16,170 bases of DNA, taken from contig CAIYCP010000191.1 in assembly GCA_903924715.1 (NCBI GenBank), positions 1 through 16,170 on the forward strand, written 5' to 3'. The stretch's first letter is position 1; each line of letters opens with the position of its first letter. Positions 7,295 to 13,902 of the stretch are shown piece after piece. The position numbers were made by a program, and so were the translations under genes. This stretch comes from an uncultured beta proteobacterium. Lineage in GTDB: Bacteria; Pseudomonadota; Gammaproteobacteria; Burkholderiales; Burkholderiaceae_B. The notes below the pieces were generated by a model. It was given only the letters and a program-made list of their open reading frames with translations, was not told the DNA's origin and searched no databases.

Positions 7295-8052
7295 ACGACG
7301 CACAACTGCTTCGCTATGCCAGACATATTTTGCTGGATGAGTTTGGCATCGAAGGGCAAGAAAAGCTTCTGGCAGGCAGGGCGCTTGTGGTTGGAGCGGG
7401 CGGCTTAGGGTCGCCTGCCGCAATGTATCTTGCCTCAGCCGGTGTGGGGACGATTATTTTGGCCGATCACGATACGGTCGAGATCAGTAATTTACAACGG
7501 CAGATTTTGCATAACTCTAGCCGGCTTGGACGTTTAAAAGCCGAATCAGGGCGCGAGACAATGCTCGCCTTGAATCCAGACATTGTTGTTGAAATACGAA
7601 CTGCGCGCATGGATGCCGACTCGCTAGATTCACAGATTGCGAACGTCGATGTTGTTTTAGATTGCACCGATAATTTTGCGACGCGTCATGCGATTAATCG
7701 GGCATGCGTCAAACATAACAAGCCTTTGGTGTCGGGCGCGGCCATTCGCTTTGAGGGTCAAATCAGTGTGTTTGATCCGCGTGATGCGAAGGCTCCTTGC
7801 TATCACTGTTTGTTTCCCGAAGCCGAAGATGTTGAAGCCGTCACCTGTGCCTCGACAGGGGTGTTCGCGCCGTTGGTGGGGATCATCGGCAGCATGCAGG
7901 CGGCCGAAGCGATTAAGGTTTTAGCGCAGGTTGGGCAATCGTTGAAGGGCCAACTCTTGATTCTTGATGCGTTCGAGATGGATTGGCACCGCGTGCGCGT
8001 ACAACGTGACCCGGGGTGCCCAGTGTGTGCTGGGCGTTCAGCGAGCCACTAA
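7291..8052 (+). CDS. moeB: MoeB/ThiF-family adenylyltransferase (closer to MoeB)
   Basis: An E1-like ATP-dependent enzyme that adenylylates the C-terminus of a ubiquitin-fold sulfur carrier (MoaD or ThiS). The nucleotide site GAGGLGSP is at 35-42, ISNLQRQ at 65-71, and DCTDN at 124-128. Zinc is held by two CxxC pairs, C170/C173 (CYHC) and C243/C246 (CPVC). The segments SGAAIRFEGQISVF and GIIGSMQAAEAIKVL resemble E. coli MoeB more than ThiF. There is no C-terminal rhodanese domain. The 253 residues equal the normal MoeB length. The gene overlaps ctpA by 4 bp, which suggests translational coupling, but no carrier protein or molybdopterin gene is in the window, so MoeB versus ThiF-like use is open. 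Confidence 0.85.
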   Translation: MNDAQLLRYARHILLDEFGIEGQEKLLAGRALVVGAGGLGSPAAMYLASAGVGTIILADHDTVEISNLQRQILHNSSRLGRLKAESGRETMLALNPDIVVEIRTARMDADSLDSQIANVDVVLDCTDNFATRHAINRACVKHNKPLVSGAAIRFEGQISVFDPRDAKAPCYHCLFPEAEDVEAVTCASTGVFAPLVGIIGSMQAAEAIKVLAQVGQSLKGQLLILDAFEMDWHRVRVQRDPGCPVCAGRSASH

Positions 8053-8642
8053 CCCAAAATCAGTCGTAATTGCGCGTCGATATGCGTTGTGGGCGCAGTT
8101 TGCCATCGATTCTGCGCGAAGCGTAGCCAGCTACCCAAGACGCAATGGGTCAAGAGCGCAGCCATTGGGGTGATTTCAGTCGTGGGATCGAGCGTGCCAC
8201 CGGTTAAGGCGGTGCGCAGTGATTGCTTGAAGGTCGTTTCAATGCGATCCGTAATTTGGCTAACGCGCGCTTGAAGTCTTTCATCTTCGGTGACTAAGGC
8301 GTCTCCGCTTAGCACGCGTGTCATTCCACGATTTCGTTCGGCAAAGGTTACTAACATCACCGCAATTTTGCGCGCTTGTTCGACGCCATTTGCTTCGCTG
8401 GCTACGATTTGATTGACCAAACTAAACACCGTGCTTTCGATGAATTCAAATAAGCCCTCGAACATTTGGGCTTTACTCGCAAAGTGCCGATAAAGTGCAG
8501 CCTCTGAGCATTGCAGGCGAGCTGCTAAGGCCGCCGTAGTGATACGCGCTGCACGTGGTTGCTCGAGCATCTCTGCCAGCATTTGCAGGATTTGATGTTT
8601 GCGTTCGCCCGGTTTGGCTGACATGGTCATCTCGCCCAACAT
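8049..8642 (-). CDS. slmA: Nucleoid occlusion factor SlmA (TetR family)
   Basis: A 197-residue DNA-binding protein. The helix-turn-helix lies at about 33-58 (RITTAALAARLQCSEAALYRHF), followed by the conserved SKAQMFEGLFEFIE and AERNRGMTRVLSGDAL segments that match E. coli SlmA closely. In E. coli SlmA bound to its chromosomal sites inhibits FtsZ polymerisation over unsegregated DNA. I found no copy of the E. coli SlmA site GTGAGTACTCAC here. Three in-frame ATGs (residues 1, 5 and 7) compete; residue 7 (8624) has the purine-rich GGGCGAG upstream and may be the true start. An intrinsic terminator ends 8 bases before the first ATG. The stop overlaps that of the convergent moeB gene by 4 bp. Confidence 0.93.
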   Translation of the reverse strand: MLGEMTMSAKPGERKHQILQMLAEMLEQPRAARITTAALAARLQCSEAALYRHFASKAQMFEGLFEFIESTVFSLVNQIVASEANGVEQARKIAVMLVTFAERNRGMTRVLSGDALVTEDERLQARVSQITDRIETTFKQSLRTALTGGTLDPTTEITPMAALLTHCVLGSWLRFAQNRWQTAPTTHIDAQLRLILG

Positions 8643-8650
8643 GAAGGATT

Positions 8651-8681
8651 AAAAAAGCGGGGCGCTATTTACGCGCCTCGC
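8651..8681 (-). terminator. Rho-independent terminator after the HAD nucleotidase gene
   Basis: Read on the minus strand, GCGAGGCGC and GCGCCCCGC form a 9-bp stem with one A-C mismatch around a 7-base loop (GTAAATA), followed directly by six T. The left arm is made of the last codons of the HAD gene, and its TAA stop is in the loop. On the plus strand the order is reversed (A-run first), so it should act only on minus-strand transcripts. Confidence 0.8.
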
Positions 8682-9457
8682 AGTGGCCGCTTCTGCAACA
8701 ATAAGTGTCCAACGCAGTTTACCCTCAAGTCAACGAAATCGGGGCGTCCGCTTTTTCCCCGCCCAAAAGGTGAGCCTGGGTGAAACACATGGACCGTGCG
8801 CAAACCCGCTTTACGGGCACTACGCAGGTTTTCAACGGTGTCTTCGACGAGTACAGCGCGTCTGGGGTGAATGCCCTCGTGGGCCAGAATATGTCGCATC
8901 AGGGCCACCGAGGGTTTTGGGCGAAAGTGGCCATGAAACTGCATTTGCTCGATGCCCCAAAGGCGATCAAAGCAGCGCAGAATCCCAAGATGCTTGAGGA
9001 CAGCGCGCGCATAGTGCAGGGGGGCGTTCGTCACCAGGATCTTACAACCAGGTAACCGATTAAGCTTATCTCGCAGGCCGCGCTCGGCCTTAACCAAAGG
9101 AGCGACCTCAAAAGCGTGACTACGCTGTAAAAAGGCGTGCGGGTCAATGTTGTGATGTTTGACCAGGCCAAGTAGCGTCGCCCCATAACGCCTCCAGTAG
9201 CGGGCGCGTAATTCGCTCGCCGCAGCCTCTTCGAGATTCAGGCTTTCCATCACGGCAGCCGTCATACCTAAATTGATCTCGCGAAAAATTTTGTGCGAGG
9301 TATCGTGCAAGGTGTTGTCGAGGTCAAACAGCCAAACGGGCGTCTGTCGTGCTTGCGCCGTCTGGCCCGAAAGGGACTGCCCCGCCGTGAGGGGGCGGTG
9401 CACGCCCGCCCGGCGCGCGCGCACCGGGGGATGTTGAGGAAACCGCAGACGAGGCAC
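8669..9457 (-). CDS. HAD-family pyrimidine 5'-nucleotidase-like phosphatase
   Basis: Cytoplasmic haloacid-dehalogenase phosphatase of the pyrimidine 5'-nucleotidase (SDT1-like) group. The four HAD motifs are visible: D45-L-D47-N-T-L-H-D (nucleophile and acid/base Asp), the VTNAP Thr/Asn motif, the Lys in RPKPS, and VEDTVENL for magnesium. Substrates are probably pyrimidine or other nucleoside monophosphates, by homology only. The assigned GTG start gives a 44-residue basic N-terminus before motif I, much of it coded by a 90% GC block. GTG codons at 9424 and 9403 are alternative starts. The gene begins 7 bp after argB and ends in an intrinsic terminator. The argB-HAD-slmA order is common in Burkholderiales. 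Confidence 0.87.
   Translation of the reverse strand: MPRLRFPQHPPVRARRAGVHRPLTAGQSLSGQTAQARQTPVWLFDLDNTLHDTSHKIFREINLGMTAAVMESLNLEEAAASELRARYWRRYGATLLGLVKHHNIDPHAFLQRSHAFEVAPLVKAERGLRDKLNRLPGCKILVTNAPLHYARAVLKHLGILRCFDRLWGIEQMQFHGHFRPKPSVALMRHILAHEGIHPRRAVLVEDTVENLRSARKAGLRTVHVFHPGSPFGRGKSGRPDFVDLRVNCVGHLLLQKRPLRGA
9381..9430. other. Extremely GC-rich segment with two short hairpins
   Basis: 45 of these 50 bases are G or C, far above the surroundings. It contains CCGCC (9382-9386)/GGCGG (9394-9398) and CCCGG (9409-9413)/CCGGG (9424-9428) as inverted repeats, with an alternating GCGCGCGC run in the second loop. It lies just downstream of argB and codes for the Arg/Pro-rich start of the HAD protein if the GTG at 9457 is used. 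No T-tract follows either hairpin, so it is not a typical terminator. Confidence 0.6.
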
Positions 9458-9464
9458 TTGCTGC

Positions 9465-10364
9465 TTATTCTGAAGAGATCATGGTGCCGACACCGCGGTC
9501 GGTCAGGATTTCAAGTAATAAACAGTGCGGAACGCGACCATCTACGACATGAACAGATTTGACGCCGTTGCGTGCTGCATCAAGGGCTGATGAAATTTTG
9601 GGCAGCATGCCACCCGAGATCGTGCCGTCAGCAAATAAAGCATCGATCGTCTTGGCGGATAACGACCGCATGAGCTTGCCATCTTTGTCGAGCACGCCCG
9701 GTGTATTGGTCATCATCAGAAGCTTTTCGGCGCCCAAGACCTCGGCCATTTTTCCGGCAACGATATCTGCATTGATGTTGTAAGCCAAGCCATCTTCGCC
9801 GTAGCCGATGGGTGAAATCACCGGAATAAATTGATCGTCTTGCAAAGCCTTGACGACCGCAGGCTCAACATGCTCGATATCCCCGACAAAGCCGATATCG
9901 AGCGGATTGGCAGGATCGTCTTTGTTAGGCATTAATTTCTTTTTAGCCTGGATTAAACAGCCGTCTTTGCCTGTTAAGCCAACGGCTTTACCGCCTGCCT
10001 CGTTGATCATGAGCACGATATCTTGTTGCACTTGGCCACCCAACACCCACTCAACAACCTCCATTGTGTCGGCATCGGTGACGCGCATGCCTTGTATGAA
10101 CGTGCCCTTTTTACCGATGCGGCGCAGCGCCTCATCGATTTGCGGCCCACCGCCGTGCACGACGATCGGGTTCAGGCCAATGAGCTTGAGCAAGACAACA
10201 TCGTGGGCAAAGCTGCGTTGCAAGACCTCTTCGATCATGGCGTTGCCACCATATTTGATGACAATGGTTTTGCCGTGAAAGCGTTTAATGTAGGGCAGGC
10301 TTTCCGACAAAACTTTTGCAACGATTTCGGGAGGCAGTTGGGCAGAGGGGGGCTGACTAGTCAT
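9465..10364 (-). CDS. argB: Acetylglutamate kinase
   Basis: Second enzyme of arginine synthesis: phosphorylates N-acetyl-L-glutamate with ATP. Amino-acid-kinase marks are KYGGNAM (37-43), VVHGGGPQID (68-77) and the GLTGKDG loop, with the C-terminal GGMLPKISSALDAARNGVKSVHVVDGR region. The N-terminal helix (KVLSESLPYIKRFHGKT) and the C-terminal HCLLLEILTDRGVGTM resemble hexameric, arginine-inhibited kinases such as that of Pseudomonas aeruginosa, so feedback inhibition by arginine is inferred. Length is 299 residues, normal. The ATG has no clear Shine-Dalgarno sequence. It lies 77 bp downstream of the TlpA-like gene; no other arg gene is in the window. Confidence 0.98.
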   Translation of the reverse strand: MTSQPPSAQLPPEIVAKVLSESLPYIKRFHGKTIVIKYGGNAMIEEVLQRSFAHDVVLLKLIGLNPIVVHGGGPQIDEALRRIGKKGTFIQGMRVTDADTMEVVEWVLGGQVQQDIVLMINEAGGKAVGLTGKDGCLIQAKKKLMPNKDDPANPLDIGFVGDIEHVEPAVVKALQDDQFIPVISPIGYGEDGLAYNINADIVAGKMAEVLGAEKLLMMTNTPGVLDKDGKLMRSLSAKTIDALFADGTISGGMLPKISSALDAARNGVKSVHVVDGRVPHCLLLEILTDRGVGTMISSE

Positions 10365-10441
10365 GGGGCAATCGCAACAGTAAAAGCGTGTTGAGGGGGA
10401 ATCGGTTGATCTTTGAATAATTGTAGTGTGCGGCGAGCCGG

Positions 10442-10933
10442 TTAGCTTGCTAGCGCTTTCTCGAGCGCGCCGCGGAATTCTGTTTTGTTGTACTCGCCTA
10501 AATAGCGTTTGAGAATTTGGCCATTTTTGTCAATGAGAAAGGCGGTTGGCGTCAGCTTGACATCACCGAAGGCCTTGGCGACTTGCCCCATCGTGTCGAG
10601 TGCCACCGTAAACGGGATCTTGCGGGTATCGACGAAGTTGATGACGTAGTTGGCGGGATCGTATTGCATCGCCACGGCCACGATTTCGAACCCTTGCGCA
10701 TGGTAGGTATTGAAATGCTCGATATTGTCGGGCATTTGCGCGACACAGGTCACGCAACTGGTCGCCCAAAACTTAACGAGTACAACCTTGCCTCGAAGTT
10801 CAGACATTTTTAACTGCTTGCCCGAGAGTGTTGAAAAAGTGACCTCAGGCGCCTGTGCAGCGGGGCTTGCGAATAGCCACACGCCCAGCCCCCCAAGCGC
10901 AGCCAGTATTGCGATTGAAAATAACTTTTTCAT
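10442..10933 (-). CDS. TlpA/ResA-like thiol-disulfide oxidoreductase, membrane-anchored
   Basis: A 163-residue thioredoxin-fold protein with an N-terminal signal anchor (about residues 4-24) that places the domain in the periplasm. The active site is WATSC60-V-T-C63, and the cis-Pro loop reads LTPTAFLIDKNGQ. The AhpC/TSA-like insertion of TlpA proteins is present (NTYHAQGFEIVAVAMQYD). The family reduces specific periplasmic disulfides, for example in cytochrome c or copper-centre assembly; the partner is unknown. The start overlaps the stop of the dolP-like gene by 4 bp (ATGA), so the two are probably co-translated. No cytochrome or ccm gene is in the window. Confidence 0.9.
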   Translation of the reverse strand: MKKLFSIAILAALGGLGVWLFASPAAQAPEVTFSTLSGKQLKMSELRGKVVLVKFWATSCVTCVAQMPDNIEHFNTYHAQGFEIVAVAMQYDPANYVINFVDTRKIPFTVALDTMGQVAKAFGDVKLTPTAFLIDKNGQILKRYLGEYNKTEFRGALEKALAS

Positions 10934-11670
10934 CTCACCGGCAATACTTCAACGCCTGCGCCGCTTGTTGGCGCCGGGGTGGCACTATTTTCACCCAAAG
11001 GTGTCGTGTTGCCGCCGCCGCTGCTGCCACTGGTGCTGAAGATACGATTTAAGTCATCGAGTTTATTGGCCTCGGCGGGCGAGATGACCTGAAAGAGTTT
11101 GTCAACGCGTTTGACACCGCTGACTTGAGCGGCGGCCGCCGCTGCGAGGTCACCTTCGCGTTGTGTGACGAGGCCCATCAAGTACACGACGCTGCGATCG
11201 GTCACAACAACAATGGTACGTGAGGGAATCTCTTTAGTGGTCGCGAGCGTGGTCATGACCTTCGAGGTGATCCACGTGTCATTACTGACCTCGCCAAACG
11301 AGGCGGTTTCTTTGACAACGTTGACTTGGTTTGAAACCGATTTGACATGTCGCACGCCACGCGCGATTTCAGTGCTATCGGCTTTACGATCGTTGCCCAA
11401 CGAATCGCCTGTGAGCAACACAACGCCCTCGTAGCTTGTTGAGTTGATGCGTACGCTGTCGCCAAATTTTGAGCGAATTTCACTCGCGACTTTGATCTCG
11501 ATAGTTTTGTCTTCAACTTGTTGGCCAACCGTTCGGCGATCGACCACCACGACACCGGTTGCTGCGGCGCCACCGACGACCAGCGGTACACAGCCTTGAA
11601 GTAAGGAACCGGTGCTCGCTAAGGCTAAACATAACAACAGGGGGCGAGCAAAAGTAGGGAGCAGTCTCAT
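10930..11670 (-). CDS. dolP: BON-domain outer-membrane lipoprotein, DolP/YraP-like
   Basis: A 246-residue lipoprotein. The lipobox LLQGC puts the lipidated cysteine at residue 27; Val28 is compatible with outer-membrane sorting. Two BON domains follow, about 50-120 (KTIEIKVASEIRSKFG to VKSVSNQVNVV) and 125-197 (DTWITSKVMTTLATTKEIPS to VKRVDKLFQVI), then a Gly/Ser/Thr/Pro-rich tail absent from E. coli DolP (191 residues). DolP supports outer-membrane integrity and septal cell-wall processing, and the meningococcal homologue GNA2091 is linked to outer-membrane protein assembly. Position behind a GmhA/DiaA gene and yraN matches E. coli yraN-diaA-dolP. A GGAGA site precedes the ATG; 4-bp overlaps join it to both neighbours. 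Confidence 0.93.
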   Translation of the reverse strand: MRLLPTFARPLLLCLALASTGSLLQGCVPLVVGGAAATGVVVVDRRTVGQQVEDKTIEIKVASEIRSKFGDSVRINSTSYEGVVLLTGDSLGNDRKADSTEIARGVRHVKSVSNQVNVVKETASFGEVSNDTWITSKVMTTLATTKEIPSRTIVVVTDRSVVYLMGLVTQREGDLAAAAAAQVSGVKRVDKLFQVISPAEANKLDDLNRIFSTSGSSGGGNTTPLGENSATPAPTSGAGVEVLPVR

Positions 11671-12260
11671 GCGGGGTCTCCGAGTAGTAGCGTGTCAATG
11701 CCATCGCACAACATGTGTAGTAGCAATATATGGACTTCCTGTATACGCATCGTGCGATCATGTGGCACGCACAGGTGGACATCGTCGGTTTGCAATAAGT
11801 GGCTCATGGTGCCGCCGCCTTTTCCAGTGAGTGCAATGACTTTCATTTCGCGAGCGTGTGCGGCCTGGATCGCGAGCTGCACATTGACAGAGTTTCCACT
11901 CGTTGAAATTGCGACGAGCACATCGCCCGGCTGACCAAGCGCCATGACTTGACGTGCGAAGACCTGATCATAGCCGTAGTCATTGCCCACCGCCGTTAAA
12001 ATCGAGGTGTCGGTGTTCAGGGCAACCCCTGCGAGAGGTAAGCGCTCGCGCTCGAAGCGCCCGACGAGTTCGGCGATGAAATGTTGCGCATCTGCGGCCG
12101 AGCCGCCATTGCCGCACGCCAGCATTTTGGCATTGTTGGTTACACAGCCAAAGCACAGGTCGATTGCGCGCAATAAAGGCGCTGACAAGGTTTGCATGCT
12201 GCGTTGAGTGGCGGCAATGTTATCTTCGAAGTGCGCAGTCAGTTTGGCAGCGAGATCCAT
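11667..12260 (-). CDS. gmhA: SIS-domain protein of the GmhA/DiaA family (phosphoheptose isomerase-type)
   Basis: A 197-residue SIS-fold protein. The phosphosugar loops are ACGNGGSAADAQHF (48-61) and ISTSGNS (118-124), with RIQE near 172-175. In E. coli, GmhA makes D-glycero-D-manno-heptose 7-phosphate for LPS, while its paralogue DiaA at this locus binds DnaA. All four GmhA zinc ligands align with residues kept here: His60, Glu64, Gln174 and His182. E. coli DiaA has Ser and Asn in place of Glu64 and His182. Other segments (AQHF, RFExERLPLAGVALNTD, CDGID) look more like DiaA. An isomerase is therefore plausible, with a DnaA-related role as the alternative. The stop overlaps dolP by 4 bp. Confidence 0.85.
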   Translation of the reverse strand: MDLAAKLTAHFEDNIAATQRSMQTLSAPLLRAIDLCFGCVTNNAKMLACGNGGSAADAQHFIAELVGRFERERLPLAGVALNTDTSILTAVGNDYGYDQVFARQVMALGQPGDVLVAISTSGNSVNVQLAIQAAHAREMKVIALTGKGGGTMSHLLQTDDVHLCVPHDRTMRIQEVHILLLHMLCDGIDTLLLGDPA

Positions 12261-12293
12261 GGTGCGTCAGAAAGTTTTTAACGCTTAATTATC

Positions 12294-12812
12294 TCACTTA
12301 TCTTGCGTCAGGCGGATGGCATCGCGATGCCAGATCGTGCCCTCGGGTTCAAAGGCGATGATGTCTAGCCGGCACGCGGGCATCTGCCCGCCAAAATGGC
12401 GCCAAGCGAGCGTCGGCAACCACCACTGGGCGGCACGAATCAGGCGCTGCTGTTTGCCAACGGAGACACTCGCGGCGGCCCCGCCAAAACGCGCTGAGCT
12501 TCGTTGACGTACCTCGACAAATACCAGTTCGGCACCCGTACGCACCACGAGGTCCAGCTCGCCGACTGGGCAGGCGAGTTGACGCGCGAGTAGCTGGTAG
12601 CCGGCATGCTCGAGTAGCTCCCAGGCCGCCTGTTCATACCGGTCCCCGGTTTTTTGGAGCGTTGAGCGCGACGGTGAGCCGGTGGGTGCCCGGGCTTTTC
12701 GTGGGGTGCCCGCGCGGCGGGCAAGTTTGCGCTGGCGTAACTGCAGGGCTTTGCGTTGGGTTTGTTGCGCGAGCGCAAAAAACGGTTCGAGCGATTCGTC
12801 AAAGGGGGTCAT
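12294..12812 (-). CDS. yraN: YraN family (UPF0102) endonuclease-like protein
   Basis: A 172-residue protein with the PD-(D/E)XK nuclease-like fold of UPF0102: Glu60 in RYEQAA, GELD (84-87), FVEVRQR with Glu100, and the helix after GGAAASVSVGKQQRLIRAAQWWL. Its biochemical role is unknown; the fold suggests DNA or RNA cleavage. E. coli YraN has about 131 residues; here some 50 extra N-terminal residues are strongly basic (Arg/Lys/Gln). I see no ATG start closer to the domain, so the extension may be real. It is followed after 33 bp by gmhA/diaA and is divergent from rsmI, as yraN is in E. coli except that lpoA is absent here. Confidence 0.92.
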   Translation of the reverse strand: MTPFDESLEPFFALAQQTQRKALQLRQRKLARRAGTPRKARAPTGSPSRSTLQKTGDRYEQAAWELLEHAGYQLLARQLACPVGELDLVVRTGAELVFVEVRQRSSARFGGAAASVSVGKQQRLIRAAQWWLPTLAWRHFGGQMPACRLDIIAFEPEGTIWHRDAIRLTQDK

Positions 12813-12874
12813 GAGTTGGTCACAGAGGTAGAGGGGCGGGTTGTCATTGGTGAGCCTGGCTGCAGGTCACTGCC

Positions 12875-12903
12875 ATGACGAGGCCTCGCAAGCGGACTAC
12901 ACT
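12875..12903 (+). promoter_or_regulatory. Possible sigma70-type promoter of rsmI
   Basis: ATGACG (12875-12880, 4 of 6 matches to TTGACA) and TACACT (12898-12903, 4 of 6 to TATAAT) are separated by exactly 17 bases and lie 29 bases before the rsmI ATG. This is pattern matching only. Confidence 0.4.
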
Positions 12904-12932
12904 GCCATCATTCTGACTTTTAGTGCTGCACC

Positions 12933-13874
12933 ATGAACCAAAATGTCCCGCCCGAAGATTTGCCGGATGCCTGGCAGCGCGTCGGGCAGCGCATGGACGC
13001 GCAGTCTTGGCCGACCCACGCCTTGTATGTCGTGGCAACGCCAATTGGTAATTTGGGCGACTTGACCTTGCGCGCATGGCAGGCACTTGATCGCGCAGAC
13101 GTCATTGCAGCCGAAGACACCCGTGCCAGTCGAACGCTGATGGATGTCTGGGGAATTACGACGCCTCTGATCGCGGTTCATCGCCATAACGAAGCCGCTG
13201 CGGCTGGCGCGATTGTTGAACGCCTGCAGGCGGGGCAGCGCGTGGCACTCGTTTCTGACGCTGGGTCGCCCGCGGTCAGTGACCCGGGTGGGCGCGTGGT
13301 GCAGGCGGTTCATGCCGCAGGCCTAAAAGTGGTGCCATTGCCGGGGCCGAGTGCGGTGATCGCAGCACTGATGTCTACGGGCGTGACCAATGACCATTCG
13401 CCCGGTTTTGTCTTTGCAGGCTTTGCGCCGACAAAGTCGCTTGCGCGTCAGCGCTGGATCCGGACCTGGACGCAATTGCCCGCGGCCACCGTGTTTTATG
13501 AGGCACCTCACCGCATCCTCGCAAGCCTGCAAGATCTGCTTGAGGTTTTAGGGCCCGATCGTCAAATTGCCTTGGCGCGTGAACTCACCAAGCGGTTTGA
13601 AGAAATTGCCAGTATGCCGCTGGCTCAGGCGCAGACGTGGTTGAAGGCGGACGCGCACCGAGAGCAAGGCGAGTATGTCGTGATTGTGCATCCCCTTGAG
13701 CCCGTCGAAACCACTGAACTTGATCTCGAAGGCGGTGCCGCGATTGATGCTTGGCTCGATGCCCTACTTGAGTCTGTCTCTGTGCGAGACGCGGCTCGGA
13801 TTGCGGCGAAGGCCACTGGACTGCCGCGAGATACGCTGTATGGGCGGGCATTGGCGCGTAAACCGTCCAAGTAG
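12933..13874 (+). CDS. rsmI: 16S rRNA (cytidine(1402)-2'-O)-methyltransferase
   Basis: Tetrapyrrole-methylase-fold enzyme that methylates the ribose of C1402 in the ribosomal P site using S-adenosylmethionine. Signatures are YVVATPIGNLGDLTLRA (32-48), AAEDTRASRTL, ALVSDAGSPAVSDPG, VPLPGPSAVIAAL and FYEAPHRI followed by LARELTKRFEEI. The 313 residues are longer than E. coli RsmI (286), partly through an N-terminal extension of about 15 residues; the in-frame ATG at 12993 (residue 21) is an alternative start. Neither start has a clear Shine-Dalgarno sequence. It is transcribed alone, divergent from yraN and convergent with rlpA (28 bp between stops). Confidence 0.97.
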   Translation: MNQNVPPEDLPDAWQRVGQRMDAQSWPTHALYVVATPIGNLGDLTLRAWQALDRADVIAAEDTRASRTLMDVWGITTPLIAVHRHNEAAAAGAIVERLQAGQRVALVSDAGSPAVSDPGGRVVQAVHAAGLKVVPLPGPSAVIAALMSTGVTNDHSPGFVFAGFAPTKSLARQRWIRTWTQLPAATVFYEAPHRILASLQDLLEVLGPDRQIALARELTKRFEEIASMPLAQAQTWLKADAHREQGEYVVIVHPLEPVETTELDLEGGAAIDAWLDALLESVSVRDAARIAAKATGLPRDTLYGRALARKPSK

Positions 13875-13902
13875 GGTCTTCGCAACCTTGACGTATTTGG
13901 GG

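Noticed and set aside
8049..8052. moeB/slmA stop-codon overlap as a special regulatory site
   Set aside because: Convergent 4-bp overlaps (CTAA) are common in compact genomes; no further signal seen.
10431..10440. CGGC/GCCG hairpin between the TlpA-like gene and argB
   Set aside because: Four-base stem with a 2-base loop and no T-run; could be chance.
12813..12932. Possible RNase P RNA gene next to rsmI, as in some other bacteria
   Set aside because: The gap is only 120 bp and shows no RNase P RNA core; too short for rnpB.
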